A DNA stretch of 64,000 nucleotides, taken from positions 186,001 through 250,000 of the forward strand of contig NZ_JOEK01000002.1 in assembly GCF_000719135.1 (NCBI RefSeq), given 5' to 3'. This document shows positions 8,748-18,776 of this stretch, in pieces. The notes beneath the pieces were generated by a model. It was not told the DNA's origin. It saw only the letters and a program-made list of their open reading frames with translations, and searched no databases. This stretch comes from Streptomyces avicenniae. GTDB lineage: Bacteria > Actinomycetota > Actinomycetes > Streptomycetales > Streptomycetaceae. The stretch's first letter is position 1. Every line of letters begins with the position of its first letter. A program made the translations under genes and the position numbers.

Positions 8748-10802
8748 TCACCCCGCCCCGGCCGACAGGCTCCGGTCGGACAGGAACCGCAGGTACTCGA
8801 CCGCGTCCAGCGGGTTCCCGTCCGTCCGCGCACGGCGCGGCGCGGTGCCCCGCACCGGCCGGTCCGTGCCCGGCCGGGTCCACAACGCGCCCTGCCCGCC
8901 GGTCAGTCCTGGCAGCGCGCCCACCAGCCGCTGGAGCGGCCCGACCGGCATCTCGGCCTCGACCGCCCACACCGCCCCCCGCGGCTCCGCGACACCGACC
9001 TCAGCCCCGAGCCCCGCCAGCAGCCCCACGACGTCCCCCACCGCATCGGCCGGAAGCTCCACCTCCACCGCCTGGCACGGCTCGTGGACACGCGTGCCCG
9101 CGTCCGCCAGCGCGCGCAGGACGGCCATCGGCGTGACCTTGCGGAAGTCGGCCGTCACCGTGTCCGGCGAGTGGAAGTCGAGCCGGTGGACCGTCAGCAC
9201 GCAGTCGGTCACCGCCCACCCGTGCACCCCCTGCCCGAGCGCCCGCAGCGCCGTCTCCTCCACCGCGCGGTGGTACGCGCGCGGGCCGTGCCCGGCCTCG
9301 ACGTCGTGCACGTACCGCACGCCGGACCCGTAAGGACCCGGCTCGACACGAACCCCCACCGTGGCCCAGAACTCGTTCCCCTCCGTCCGCCGCATCTCCA
9401 TCAGCGCCTCCCCCACGCCGACCGGCCGCTCCACGTACAGCGGGCGCGGCTCCCCGAAGTCCGCGTCCACGCCGAAGTCACGCCGCAGCCGCTCCCCGAT
9501 GACCTCGCGCTGCACCGCCCCGTACAACAGCAGCGCCACCGCCCCGTCGGGCGCACGCCTGACCTGGATGAGCGGGTCCTCGTCCGCCAGCGCCGTGAGC
9601 GCGGCCCACAGGCGGCCCTCCCCGCCCGGCTCCCGGCCACGGACGGCCGTCTCCAGGCCGGGCGGCGCGAAGTGCGACGGCCCACCCGCGCCGCCACCCG
9701 CACCCCCGGAACCGTCCCCGAGCCGGTCGCCGACCCGCACCTCGGCCAGCCCCCGCACCCGCGCGACGTCCCCCGCGACCAGCCGCCGCCCGGCGTCCCT
9801 CCCCGGCGCGGCGACGACGTCGAGCCCGGTGACCCGTCCCCCGAAACCGCCCTCCGCGCCGCCCGGCTCACGCCGCCGGAACGTCAGCCGCTGCCGGTCC
9901 CGCACCTCCCCCGCGAACAGCCGCAGGTAGGCGACCTTCCGCCCCGTGGCCCGGCCCCCCTCCGCCCGCTCGACGGCGAACACCACGCCACGCGGCGCGT
10001 CCCCTTCGCCGCCTCCGGCCGCCGGGGGCACGAACGCGCCGATCGCGGCGGCCAGTTCGCCCGTCCCCTCCCCCGTCAGCGCCGAGCCGCACCACAGCGG
10101 GTACGCCAGCCCGGCCGCCGTCTGCCGCGCCAGCCGCTCCCGCAGCTCCGCGCCGGAGGGCGTCCGCCCCTCGACGAGCGCCGCGAGCAGCCGCTCGTCG
10201 TTCTCGGCCAGCGCCTCCGCCGCCCGCGCGTCCAGCGGCAGCGGGACGGCCCGCGCCCCGGGCGTCCCAGGGCCCACCACCCCGCCCAGGGGGACGACGC
10301 ACGGGGTGAGCACCCGCCGTACGTCGGCGAGCAGCGAGTCGTACCGCGCGCCGGGGCGGTCGATCTTGTTGACGAAGAGCAGCGTGGGGAGCCGCAGGCG
10401 CCGCAGCGTCCGCATCAGGACCCGCGTCTGCGCCTGCACACCCTCGACGGCCGACAGCACGAGCACCGCCCCGTCGAGCACGGACAGGGCGCGCTCGACC
10501 TCGGCGACGAAGTCGGGGTGGCCCGGGGTGTCCACCAGGTTGATCTGCCGCCCGGCGGCGGTGAAGGCGGCGACGGAGGCGCGGATCGTGATGCCGCGCT
10601 CGCGCTCCAGCGCGCCGCTGTCGGTGCGGGTGCTCCCGGCGTCCACGCTCCCCAGCTCGGGGACGGCGCCGTGGTCGAAGAGCAGGCGCTCGGTCAGGCT
10701 GGTCTTACCGGCATCGACGTGGGCGAGCACCCCGATGTTCAGGGTCCTGCGGGAAGGGTTCGGGATGGGCAAGAGGGTCCTCGAAGTCCAGGGGGAGGTC
10801 AT
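8748..10802 (-). CDS. Tet(M)/OtrA-like ribosomal-protection GTPase
   Basis: An EF-G-like translational GTPase of the tetracycline ribosomal-protection class. In 684 residues it shows G1 AHVDAGKTSLTE, switch I with [17 protein letters not shown], then domain II, and C-terminal EF-G IV/V-like domains (GGVVGP and later YVHDVEAGHGPRAYHRAV). Gly/Ala-rich insertions interrupt domain II (GDGSGGAGGGAGG). The protein may release tetracycline-like drugs from the ribosome, but in Streptomyces many such proteins are chromosomal and of unproven function. Start ATG 10802. It stands alone beside meaB. Confidence 0.82.
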   Translation of the reverse strand: MTSPWTSRTLLPIPNPSRRTLNIGVLAHVDAGKTSLTERLLFDHGAVPELGSVDAGSTRTDSGALERERGITIRASVAAFTAAGRQINLVDTPGHPDFVAEVERALSVLDGAVLVLSAVEGVQAQTRVLMRTLRRLRLPTLLFVNKIDRPGARYDSLLADVRRVLTPCVVPLGGVVGPGTPGARAVPLPLDARAAEALAENDERLLAALVEGRTPSGAELRERLARQTAAGLAYPLWCGSALTGEGTGELAAAIGAFVPPAAGGGEGDAPRGVVFAVERAEGGRATGRKVAYLRLFAGEVRDRQRLTFRRREPGGAEGGFGGRVTGLDVVAAPGRDAGRRLVAGDVARVRGLAEVRVGDRLGDGSGGAGGGAGGPSHFAPPGLETAVRGREPGGEGRLWAALTALADEDPLIQVRRAPDGAVALLLYGAVQREVIGERLRRDFGVDADFGEPRPLYVERPVGVGEALMEMRRTEGNEFWATVGVRVEPGPYGSGVRYVHDVEAGHGPRAYHRAVEETALRALGQGVHGWAVTDCVLTVHRLDFHSPDTVTADFRKVTPMAVLRALADAGTRVHEPCQAVEVELPADAVGDVVGLLAGLGAEVGVAEPRGAVWAVEAEMPVGPLQRLVGALPGLTGGQGALWTRPGTDRPVRGTAPRRARTDGNPLDAVEYLRFLSDRSLSAGAG

Positions 10803-10928
10803 TCGGCAGCTCGACCGCTCCGAGGGAACGCCGCATGTCTCTCTCCTGTCTTCGCCGGACCGTCACCGGCCCACCGGGTGTGGGGCAGCGCGGACCCTAC
10901 CGACGCCGCCCGCGCCCCCGCACCCCGT

Positions 10929-11909
10929 TTATGCCGCGCCCCCCGTCAGCCCCGCCAGCAGTTCGTCCGCCGCCGCGTACGGGTCCGCCGCACCCGCCGC
11001 GACCCGCTCCGCCAGCGCCGCGAGCCGGTGGTCCCCGCGCAGGTCCGCCATGCGGCGGCGCAGCGCGGTGACGGCCAGCGTCTCGATCTCCCGGGCGGCG
11101 CGCCGCGTACGGCGGGCCGCAAGGCCGCCGTTCCCCGCCAGCCACTCCCGGTGCTTGTCCAGCGCCTCCGTCATCGCGTCCACGCCCTCGCCCCGCGCCG
11201 CGACCGTGCGCACGACCGAGGGCCGCCAGTCCCCCGGCGCGCGCGGCGCACCGAGCCCCAGCATGTGCTGGAGCTCGCGCACGGTCGCGTCGGCGCCCTC
11301 GCGGTCGGCCTTGTTGACGACGAAGACGTCCCCGACCTCCAGGATCCCCGCCTTGGCCGCCTGCACCCCGTCGCCCATCCCCGGCGCGAGGAGCACGACG
11401 GTGGTGTCCGCCTGCGACGCGACGTCCACCTCTGACTGCCCGACGCCGACCGTCTCCACGAGCACCACGTCGCACCCCGCCGCGTCCAGCACCCGCACCG
11501 CCTGCGGCGCCGCCCACGCCAGGCCGCCGAGGTGCCCGCGCGTCGCCATGGAGCGGATGTACACGCCGGGGTCCGTGACGTGCTCGCCCATCCGCACCCG
11601 GTCCCCCAGCAGCGCGCCGCCCGAGAACGGCGAGGACGGGTCCACGGCCAGCACCCCGACGCGCAGCCCGGCCCGCCGGTAGGCGGTGATCAGCGCGGAC
11701 GTGGTCGTTGACTTCCCGACGCCCGGCGCGCCCGTCAGGCCCACGACGTAGGCGTGCCCGGTGTGCGGGGCGAGGCGCGCCATGACCTCGCGCAGCTGCG
11801 GCGCCTCGTTCTCCACGAGGGTGATCAGCCGGGCGACGGCCCGCGCCTGCCCGTCGCGGGCCCTGGACACCAGCTCGGCGACGCCGGTGCCGCGCGCCAG
11901 GCCCGTCAC
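10929..11909 (-). CDS. meaB: MeaB/ArgK G-protein chaperone of methylmalonyl-CoA mutase
   Basis: GTPase that guards loading and repair of adenosylcobalamin in methylmalonyl-CoA mutase. The 326-residue product carries G1 [14 protein letters not shown], the family signature [29 protein letters not shown] (G3 region), and NKAD for guanine binding, with a C-terminal dimerisation helix. The GTG start overlaps the thiolase stop by 4 bases (GTGA), so translation is coupled. Together with mce and the PduO-type gene at 35911 it points to an active propionyl/methylmalonyl-CoA pathway. Confidence 0.94.
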   Translation of the reverse strand: MTGLARGTGVAELVSRARDGQARAVARLITLVENEAPQLREVMARLAPHTGHAYVVGLTGAPGVGKSTTTSALITAYRRAGLRVGVLAVDPSSPFSGGALLGDRVRMGEHVTDPGVYIRSMATRGHLGGLAWAAPQAVRVLDAAGCDVVLVETVGVGQSEVDVASQADTTVVLLAPGMGDGVQAAKAGILEVGDVFVVNKADREGADATVRELQHMLGLGAPRAPGDWRPSVVRTVAARGEGVDAMTEALDKHREWLAGNGGLAARRTRRAAREIETLAVTALRRRMADLRGDHRLAALAERVAAGAADPYAAADELLAGLTGGAA

Positions 11910-13114
11910 GCGCGGGGCGCGCGCAGGATCAGCGCGTCGCCCTGCCCGCCGCCGCCGCACAGGGCCGCGACGCCGGTGCCGCCCCCGCGCCTCCCCAGCT
12001 CGTGCGCCAGGTGCAGGGCCAGCCGCGCCCCTGACATCCCGATCGGGTGACCGAGCGCGATGGCGCCCCCGTTGACGTTGACCCGGTCGAGCCCGAGGCC
12101 GAGGTCGCGCATCGACTGGACGGCGACGGCGGCGAACGCCTCGTTGATCTCGACGAGGTCGAGGTCGTCCACGGTCAGGCCCTCCCGCGCCAGCGCCGCC
12201 CTGATGGCGCCCGACGGCTGGGACTGGAGCGAGTTGTCCGGGCCCGCGACGTTGCCGTGCGCGCCGATCTCGGCGATCCACCGCAGCCCGAGTCGTTCCG
12301 CCCGCTCCCGCGCCATGACGACGACCGCCGCCGCGCCGTCCGAGATCTGCGACGACGAGCCCGCCGTGATCGTCCCCTCGGGGCTGAACGCGGGCCGCAG
12401 CCGGGCCAGGGACTCCTCGGTGGTCTCCGGCCTGATGCCCTCGTCCTGCGCGAAGAGGACGGGCTCGCCCCCGCGCTGCGGCACGGCGACCGGCACGATC
12501 TCCGCGTCGAACAGACCGTTCTTCCGCGCCTCGGCCGCACGCCGGTGCGAGGCCGCCGCGACGGCGTCCTGCTCCGCGCGCGTGATGCCGAGCCTGCCGT
12601 TGTGGTGCTCGGTGGACGCGCCCATGGCGATGTTGTCGAACGCGTCGGTGAGCCCGTCGTGCGCCAGGGAGTCCAGCAGCTCCATGGCGCCGTACTTGTG
12701 CCCCTCGCGCGCCTTGGGCAGCAGGTGCGGGGCGTTCGTCATGGACTCCTGGCCGCCCGCGACGACCGTCTCGAACTCGCCCGCGCGGATCAGCTGGTCG
12801 GCCAGGGCGATGGCGTCGAGGCCGGAGAGGCACACCTTGTTGACGGTGAGCGCCGGGACGCGCATCGGGATCCCGGCGCGTACGGCGGCCTGGCGCGCCG
12901 GGATCTGCCCGGCCCCCGCCTGGAGCACCTGGCCCATGATCACGTAGTCCACGTCGTCGCCCGCGACCCCTGACCGCTCCAGCGCGGCGGCGATGGCGAA
13001 GCCGCCCAGCTCGGCCGCCGAGAAGCGCTTCAGGGAGCCGAGCAGCCGGCCCATCGGCGTCCTCGCCCCGGCGACGATGACGGAGGTCCTGCGGTCGGCC
13101 GGTGTGGTGCTCAT
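11906..13114 (-). CDS. Acetyl-CoA C-acetyltransferase (thiolase)
   Basis: Condenses or cleaves acetoacetyl-CoA/acetyl-CoA. The 402-residue product has the nucleophile motif [10 protein letters not shown] (Cys near residue 93), the catalytic HEAF-equivalent EINEAFA, the histidine motif [15 protein letters not shown] and the C-terminal active-site motif [10 protein letters not shown]. All key residues are present. The ATG at 13114 has a strong GAGGAG ribosome site. It is the first gene of a two-gene operon with meaB and is divergent from mce. Confidence 0.95.
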   Translation of the reverse strand: MSTTPADRRTSVIVAGARTPMGRLLGSLKRFSAAELGGFAIAAALERSGVAGDDVDYVIMGQVLQAGAGQIPARQAAVRAGIPMRVPALTVNKVCLSGLDAIALADQLIRAGEFETVVAGGQESMTNAPHLLPKAREGHKYGAMELLDSLAHDGLTDAFDNIAMGASTEHHNGRLGITRAEQDAVAAASHRRAAEARKNGLFDAEIVPVAVPQRGGEPVLFAQDEGIRPETTEESLARLRPAFSPEGTITAGSSSQISDGAAAVVVMARERAERLGLRWIAEIGAHGNVAGPDNSLQSQPSGAIRAALAREGLTVDDLDLVEINEAFAAVAVQSMRDLGLGLDRVNVNGGAIALGHPIGMSGARLALHLAHELGRRGGGTGVAALCGGGGQGDALILRAPRA

Positions 13115-13249
13115 GGAAACTCCTCGGCGGATCTCGGGAGTGAACGCGGGTTCACGTCAATGTACCGAGCGTGACACGGACGGCCGTCCGGGCGCACCTG
13201 TGACGCCGCGCACGTTGCGGGAGACCGCCAAGGACGGTGCACTGGTGAG

Positions 13250-13702
13250 ATGTTGACACGAATCGATCACATCGGGATCGCCTGTCACGACCTGGACGCG
13301 ACCGCCGAGTTCTACCGCGCCACCTACGGCTTCGAGGTCCTGCACGCCGAGACCAACGAGGAGCAGGGCGTCCGCGAGGCCATGCTCCGCATCAACGGCA
13401 CCGACGACGGCGGCGCCACCTACGTGCAGCTGCTGGAGCCGACCCGCGCGGACTCCCCCGTGGGCAGGTGGCTGGCCAAGAACGGCGAGGGCGTGCACCA
13501 CATCGCGTTCGGCACCGCCGACGTGGAGGGCGACTCCGAGGCGATCCGCGCGAAGGGCGTCCGCGTCCTCTACGACCGGCCGCGCCCAGGGACGATGGAC
13601 TCGCGCATCACCTTCCTCCACCCCAAGGACTGTCACGGTGTGCTCACCGAGATCGTCACCGCGGCCCCGCCGGGAACACCGGGAGAGGGCTCGGGCCACT
13701 GA
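13250..13702 (+). CDS. mce: Methylmalonyl-CoA epimerase
   Basis: Interconverts (2R)- and (2S)-methylmalonyl-CoA. The 150-residue VOC-fold protein contains the expected metal ligands: His7 (RIDHIGIAC), the HHIAF pair at 83-84 and Glu134 (VLTEIV). Length and motif order fit the family. Start ATG 13250; no clear ribosome site. Divergent from the thiolase-meaB operon, with which it shares the pathway. Confidence 0.94.
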   Translation: MLTRIDHIGIACHDLDATAEFYRATYGFEVLHAETNEEQGVREAMLRINGTDDGGATYVQLLEPTRADSPVGRWLAKNGEGVHHIAFGTADVEGDSEAIRAKGVRVLYDRPRPGTMDSRITFLHPKDCHGVLTEIVTAAPPGTPGEGSGH

Positions 13703-13829
13703 CGCGGGCTGTCCCGGCCGGTAGAGTGGCCCAGCCGGGGCAGCGAGTCTCTCTCCTCGTCCCGCGTTCGGCCGATGACCGACGACGTTCGACGCTTCAC
13801 CACGACCAGGGGACGGATGGGACCGCGCG

Positions 13830-16800
13830 GTGCGGGGCTACGACGCCTACCAGGCTGACGACCATCTCTCGCGACTCGAAGCCGAGATGGACCGGCTGAA
13901 GAAGGAGCGCGACAAGGCGGTCGATCACGCCGACGACCTGGGCTACCAGGTCGAGGTCCTGCGTGCCAAGCTGCACGAGGGCCGCCGTGCGCTCTCGATG
14001 CGCCCGGTGTACGGCGACGCCGCCTCCCACGCGGAGCAGCTGCTCCGCTCCGCGCACCACCAGTCGGACCAGATGCGCGCCGAGGCCGAACGGGAGCTGC
14101 GCGAGGCGCGGAGCCGGTCGCAGCGCGTGTCGCAGGAGCAGGCCGACCAGCGCGCCCGGATGGACGCGGAGCTGCACGCCGAGGCCGTCAGCCGCCGTCA
14201 GCGCCTGGACGAGGAGCTGGCGCAGCGCCGCTCCACCGTCGAGTCCCATGTGAACGAGAACGTCGCCTGGGCCGAGCAGCTGCGGGCCAGGAGCGAGGCG
14301 CAGTCCAGGCGGCTGCTGGAGGAGACGCGGGCGGAGGCCGAGCAGACCATCGCCCAGGCCCGTACCGAGGCGCTGCGGCTGGTGGACGACGCGCGCCGCC
14401 GTCTCGCGGCGGAGGCCGACGACGCGCGGGCCGAGGCGGAGGAGCTGGTACGCCGGGCCCGCGCGGACGCCGAACGGATGCTGGGCGCCGCGTCGGCGCA
14501 GGCGCAGGAGGCCACGGAGCACGCCGAGCGGCTGCGGACGTCCACGGCGCAGGAGACCGACACGGGCCGCCGCGAGGCCGCCGCCATGATCCGCAAGGCG
14601 GAGGAGCAGGCGGCCGACGCCCGTACGGCGCTGCGCGTGGCCCGCGAGGAGGCCGAGCGGCTGGTGGCGGAGGCCACGGCCGAGGCCGAGAAGCGCAGGA
14701 CGTCGGCCGAGTCGGAGTACGAGCAGCGCACGGCGACGGCCAAGGCCGAGATCGCCCGCATGGTCAGCGAGGCGACGCGCGACGCGGAGCAGCGCCGTAC
14801 GGAGGCGCAGCACGCGCTCGACGAGGCGCGGGCGCGGGCGGAGCAGATGCTCGCCGAGGCCACCGAGGAGGCGCGGACCAAGTCGGCCGAGGAGTACGCG
14901 GCGCAGCTCGCGGACGCGGCGCGCACCGCCGAGTCCGTCACGTCGCGGGCGGCGAAGGAGGCGCAGGCCACCACGCGCGCGGCGGGCGAGGAGGCGGAAC
15001 GGCTGCGGGCCGAGGCGGAGGCCGAGGCCGACCGGCTGCGGGCGGAGGCGCACGACGTCGCCGAGCAGCTGAAGGGCGCCGCGAAGGACGACACGGCCGA
15101 GTACCGCGCGAAGACCGTCGAGTTGCAGGAGGAGGCGCGTCGGCTGCGCGGCGAGGCCGAGCAGTTGCGCGCCGAGGCGGCGCAGGAGGCGGAGCGGGTA
15201 CGCGCCGAGGCCGGGCAGGAGGCGGTGCAGCGGATCGAGCAGGGCGCGCAGAGCGCCGAGGAGCTGCTCGCCCAGGCCCGCGGCGACGCGGAGGAGATCC
15301 GTTCGGGCGCGACGGCCGAGAGCGAGCGCGTCCGCACCGAGGCCATCGAGCGTGCCACGACGCTGCGCAACCAGGCGGAGCAGGCGCTGAAGAAGGCGCG
15401 CGGCGAGGCGGACAAGCAGCTCGCCGACGCGGCAGAGCAGGCGGCCCGTGCGGTCGGGGAGGCCGAGGAGGCCGCCCGTCGGCTGCGCGAGGAGGCACGG
15501 GACGCGGCGCGCGCCGAGCGCGAGGCGGCGTCCGCCGAGCTGGAGCGGCTGCGGGCCGAGGCCGAGCGGCGGGTCGCGGACGCGGAGGAGGCGCTGGGCG
15601 GCGCCCGCGCCGAGGGCGACCGGCTGCGCGCGGAGGCGAACGCCGAGACGGAGCGGCTGCGCGCCGAGGCGGCCGAGCGCATCAGGACGCTCACCGAGGC
15701 GGCCGAGGCCGCGGCGACGCGGCAGCGGGAGGAGGCGGCGGACGACGCCGCGCGCTTCCGTACCGAGGGCGAGGAGCTGGCGGTCCGGCTGCGGGCCGAG
15801 GCCATCGCCGAGGGCGACCGGCTGCGGGAGGACGCGCTGCGCGCCGCCGACCGCGTACGGGCCGAGGCGGGCGCGGCGGCGGAGCGTACGGCGGGCGAGG
15901 CCGCGGAGGCGCTGGCCGCCGCGCAGGAGGAGGCCGCACGGCTGCGGGCCGAGGCGGACGCCCTGCTGGCGGAGGCGCGGGACGCGGCGCACCGCGAGCG
16001 CGCGCAGGCCCGCGAGCGCAGCGAGGAACTGCTCGCGACGGGACGCGCCCGGCTGGACGAGGCGGAGCGCCGCGCGGAGACGCTGGTGTCGGCCGCCGAG
16101 CACAAGGCCCAGCAGGTGCGCGACTCGGTCGCCGGGCTGCGGGACGCGGCGGAGGCCGAGATCGCGCAGCACCGCTCGGAGGCCGAGCGGGAGGCCGCCC
16201 GTGTGCTGCGGGAGGCGGCGGAGGAGAAGGAGGCCGCCTCGGCGCTCGCCGAGCGCACGGTGCAGGAGGCCATCGCCGAGGCCGAGCGGGTACGGACGGA
16301 GGCCGCCGCGGCGGCCGAGCGCACCCGGTCGGAGGCCGACGCGTTCCAGGACCGTGTGCGGCGGGAGTCGTCGCAGCGGCGCACGGAGGCGGCGGCCCAG
16401 GCCGACCAGCTCGTCGCCAAGGCGCAGGAGGAGGCCGCGCGGCTGCGGGCCGAGGCCGAGGAGACGCAGGACCAGGCACGTAAGGACGCCGCACGCCGTC
16501 GCACGGAGGCCGCCGCGCAGGCCGACCAACTCGTGGCGAAGGCGCAGGAGGAGGGCGGACGTGTCCGCGCCGAGGCGGAGCGCATGCAGGACCAGGCGCG
16601 CAAGGACGCCGCACGCCGCCGTACCGAGGCCGCCGCGCAGGCGGACCAGCTGATCGCGAAGGCGCAGGAGGAGGCGGCCCGTATGGGCTCGGCCGCCGAG
16701 GAGGCTGCGGAGACGATGACGGCGGCGGCGCGTGCCGAGGCGGCGTCGCTCGTCGCCGAGGGGCGGCAGGTCGGCAGCGAGGCCGTGGAGACGTCACGGG

Positions 16801-17480
16801 TGGACGCGAACCGGCTGCTGGACGAGGCCCGCAGGGACGCGGCGGCCATAAGGGATCGCGCGGAGGAGCTGCGGGGCCGGGTCGAGGCCGAGGTCGAGGC
16901 GCTGCACGACCGGGCGCGCCGCGAGTCGGCGGAGCTGGCGCGCGCGGCGGGCGAGCGGGTGGACAAGCTGATGAAGGCCGCCGAGGAGCAGCGCGCGGAG
17001 GCGCGGGCGGCGGCCGAACGTACCGTGGCGTCCGCCGACTCCGAGGCGAGCAAGATCCGGGTGGCCGCCGTACGCAAGGCCGAGACGCTGCTGAAGGAGG
17101 CCGAGCAGCAGCGTTCCAAGGCGCTGCGGGAGGCGGAGCAGCGGCGGGCCGACGCGGAGCGCGAGGCCAAGCGGCTGGTCGAGGACGGCAAGCGGGAGCT
17201 GGACAAGCTCACCCGCAGGCGTGAGGACATCAACACCGAGATCTCGCGCGTGCAGGACGTGCTGGAGGCGCTGGAGTCGTTCGAGGCGCCGAAGGCGGGC
17301 GGCGGCGGCAAGGGCGCGGGCGCGCCCGGTGGCGGCGCGGGCGGCGGTGGCGGGGGTGGTGGCGGCCAGGGCAAACCGGGCGGCGGCCGTTCCGTGCCCG
17401 ACCCGAGGATCGCGGGCCGGGAGAAGTCCGGCGCGGGCGCGGGCAATCCGCGGCCCGCCGGGAAACGCCCCGGGCCGTGA
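13830..17480 (+). CDS. scy: Scy, polar-growth coiled-coil scaffold
   Basis: Very long coiled-coil protein that in Streptomyces organises the tip polarisome with DivIVA and FilP. The 1216-residue product is almost entirely Ala/Glu/Arg heptad-like helix from residue 10 to about 1140, beginning with a DivIVA-like segment (HLSRLEAEMDRLKKERDKAV) and ending in a Gly-rich, Pro-containing tail. Three near-identical 40-residue tandem units (RRTEAAAQADQLVAKAQEE) occupy about residues 849-955. GTG start at 13830. Upstream of filP, the conserved Streptomyces order. The 1105-residue antisense frame across it is an artefact of base composition. Confidence 0.93.
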   Translation: MRGYDAYQADDHLSRLEAEMDRLKKERDKAVDHADDLGYQVEVLRAKLHEGRRALSMRPVYGDAASHAEQLLRSAHHQSDQMRAEAERELREARSRSQRVSQEQADQRARMDAELHAEAVSRRQRLDEELAQRRSTVESHVNENVAWAEQLRARSEAQSRRLLEETRAEAEQTIAQARTEALRLVDDARRRLAAEADDARAEAEELVRRARADAERMLGAASAQAQEATEHAERLRTSTAQETDTGRREAAAMIRKAEEQAADARTALRVAREEAERLVAEATAEAEKRRTSAESEYEQRTATAKAEIARMVSEATRDAEQRRTEAQHALDEARARAEQMLAEATEEARTKSAEEYAAQLADAARTAESVTSRAAKEAQATTRAAGEEAERLRAEAEAEADRLRAEAHDVAEQLKGAAKDDTAEYRAKTVELQEEARRLRGEAEQLRAEAAQEAERVRAEAGQEAVQRIEQGAQSAEELLAQARGDAEEIRSGATAESERVRTEAIERATTLRNQAEQALKKARGEADKQLADAAEQAARAVGEAEEAARRLREEARDAARAEREAASAELERLRAEAERRVADAEEALGGARAEGDRLRAEANAETERLRAEAAERIRTLTEAAEAAATRQREEAADDAARFRTEGEELAVRLRAEAIAEGDRLREDALRAADRVRAEAGAAAERTAGEAAEALAAAQEEAARLRAEADALLAEARDAAHRERAQARERSEELLATGRARLDEAERRAETLVSAAEHKAQQVRDSVAGLRDAAEAEIAQHRSEAEREAARVLREAAEEKEAASALAERTVQEAIAEAERVRTEAAAAAERTRSEADAFQDRVRRESSQRRTEAAAQADQLVAKAQEEAARLRAEAEETQDQARKDAARRRTEAAAQADQLVAKAQEEGGRVRAEAERMQDQARKDAARRRTEAAAQADQLIAKAQEEAARMGSAAEEAAETMTAAARAEAASLVAEGRQVGSEAVETSRVDANRLLDEARRDAAAIRDRAEELRGRVEAEVEALHDRARRESAELARAAGERVDKLMKAAEEQRAEARAAAERTVASADSEASKIRVAAVRKAETLLKEAEQQRSKALREAEQRRADAEREAKRLVEDGKRELDKLTRRREDINTEISRVQDVLEALESFEAPKAGGGGKGAGAPGGGAGGGGGGGGGQGKPGGGRSVPDPRIAGREKSGAGAGNPRPAGKRPGP
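16378..16690 (+). repeat. Tandem 120-bp repeats inside scy
   Basis: About 2.6 copies of a 120-bp unit encoding 40 residues that begin RRTEAAAQADQL and pass through AKAQEE and ARKDAAR. Copies differ at few positions, suggesting recent duplication or gene conversion in a coiled-coil gene. Confidence 0.7.
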
Positions 17481-17596
17481 CCCGAGGACCCGAAGCCCCG
17501 AGGACACAAGGACATGACCGTTCGGCGTCGCCACTCTTACGAGCGGCTTGAATGCGCGGATGGGGCGAACATTCTCCATGGAGAAGTGAGATCCGC

Positions 17597-17626
17597 TCGA
17601 AGACACGCCGGTTCGCCCCCTAGGAT
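17597..17626 (+). promoter_or_regulatory. Candidate filP promoter
   Basis: TCGAAG at 17597-17602, 18 bases, then TAGGAT at 17621-17626, in the 268-base scy-filP gap. It suggests filP has its own promoter with a leader of about 115 bases. Inferred from motif only. Confidence 0.35.
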
Positions 17627-17748
17627 GGGGCCTTCGAGGGCATGGACCCGTCTTGTACCGAAGGCTGAGGAGTTCACCTCGAAGCGCTGAACGCCCCGGC
17701 CCCCCGATCACCGACTCACTCGCCCGTCTGAGAATCGACAGGAACCCC

Positions 17749-18690
17749 ATGAGCGACACTTCCTCCCCCTTCGGCTTCGAGCTCGTGCGGCGTGGATACG
17801 ACCGCGGGCAGGTGGACGACCGTATTTCGAAGCTCGTAGCTGACCGCGACAGCGCTCTGGCCCGCATCACCTCGTTGGAGAAGCGGATCGAGGAGCTGCA
17901 CCTCGAGACCCAGAACGCGCAGGCGCAGATCACGGACGCCGAGCCGTCGTACGCCGGTCTCGGCGCGCGGGTCGAGAAGATCCTGCGTCTCGCCGAGGAA
18001 GAGGCGAAGGACCTTCGCGAGGAGGCGCGCCGGGCCGCCGAGCAGCACCGTGAGCTGGCCGAGGGCGCGGCCCAGCAGGTGCGCAACGACGCGGAGTCGT
18101 ACGCTGCCGAGCGCAAGGCGAGGGCCGAGGAAGAGGGCTCGCGGATCGTCGAGAAGGCCCAGGGCGACGCGGCGGCGACGCGCGCCGAGGCCGACAAGGA
18201 CGCCCAGACGAAGCGCGAGGAGGCGGACGCCCTCTTCGAGGACACCCGCGCCAAGGCGGCCCAGGCGGCGGCGGACTTCGAGACGAACCTCGCCAAGCGC
18301 CGCGAGCAGTCGGAGCGCGACCTCGCGTCCCGTCAGGCCAAGGCCGAGAAGCGGCTCGCGGAGATCGAGCACCGCGCCGAGCAGCTGCGCCTTGAGGCGG
18401 AGAAGCTGCGCACGGACGCGGAGCGCCGCAGCCGTCAGACGGTGGAGACCGCGCAGCGCCAGGCCGAGGACATCGTCGCGGACGCGAACGCGAAGGCCGA
18501 CCGGATCCGCAGCGAGTCCGAGCGTGAGCTGGCCGCGCTGACCAACCGCCGCGACAGCATCAACGCGCAGCTGACCAACGTCCGCGAGATGCTGGCCACG
18601 CTGACCGGCGCGCAGGTCGCCGCCGCCACCCTGGACGACGACGACAACGACAGCCTGAGCAAGGGCGTGCCCGCGCAGCAGACCCGCTGA
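17749..18690 (+). CDS. filP: FilP, intermediate-filament-like coiled-coil protein
   Basis: Forms filament networks behind hyphal tips and interacts with DivIVA and Scy. The 313-residue product starts with the short DivIVA-like motif FGFELVRRGYDRGQVDDRI, then a long Ala/Glu/Arg coiled coil (about 30-285), and ends in an acidic tail (LDDDDNDSLS). ATG at 17749 has AGGA 6 bases upstream. A hairpin follows the gene. Length and position next to scy match Streptomyces FilP. Confidence 0.94.
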   Translation: MSDTSSPFGFELVRRGYDRGQVDDRISKLVADRDSALARITSLEKRIEELHLETQNAQAQITDAEPSYAGLGARVEKILRLAEEEAKDLREEARRAAEQHRELAEGAAQQVRNDAESYAAERKARAEEEGSRIVEKAQGDAAATRAEADKDAQTKREEADALFEDTRAKAAQAAADFETNLAKRREQSERDLASRQAKAEKRLAEIEHRAEQLRLEAEKLRTDAERRSRQTVETAQRQAEDIVADANAKADRIRSESERELAALTNRRDSINAQLTNVREMLATLTGAQVAAATLDDDDNDSLSKGVPAQQTR

Positions 18691-18718
18691 CGCGCCGCCG
18701 CAGCGGCTCACCCCAACG

Positions 18719-18759
18719 GCGCAGAGGCCGTCGTCCTCACCGGGCGGCGGCCTCCGCGC
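18719..18759 (+). terminator. Hairpin after filP
   Basis: 15-base arms (18719-18733 with 18745-18759), 13 Watson-Crick pairs plus one G-U, 11-base loop. No U run follows, as usual in Streptomyces. Confidence 0.5.
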
Positions 18760-18764
18760 TGTCC

Positions 18765-18770
18765 TAGCGT
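18765..18770 (+). promoter_or_regulatory. -10 box (TAGCGT) of ABC operon
   Basis: TAGCGT ends 6 bases before the ATG at 18777, consistent with a leaderless transcript of the ABC pair. Confidence 0.45.
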
Positions 18771-18776
18771 CGAGAC

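Noticed and set aside
10929..12833. Longer meaB start giving a 634-residue fusion
   Set aside because: The extra N-terminus is an out-of-frame reading of the thiolase gene; the GTG at 11909 overlapping the thiolase stop is the natural start.
14198..17515. 1105-residue open frame antisense to scy
   Set aside because: Ser/Ala/Arg-rich shadow produced by the repetitive GC-biased scy codons; no domain and no proper start.
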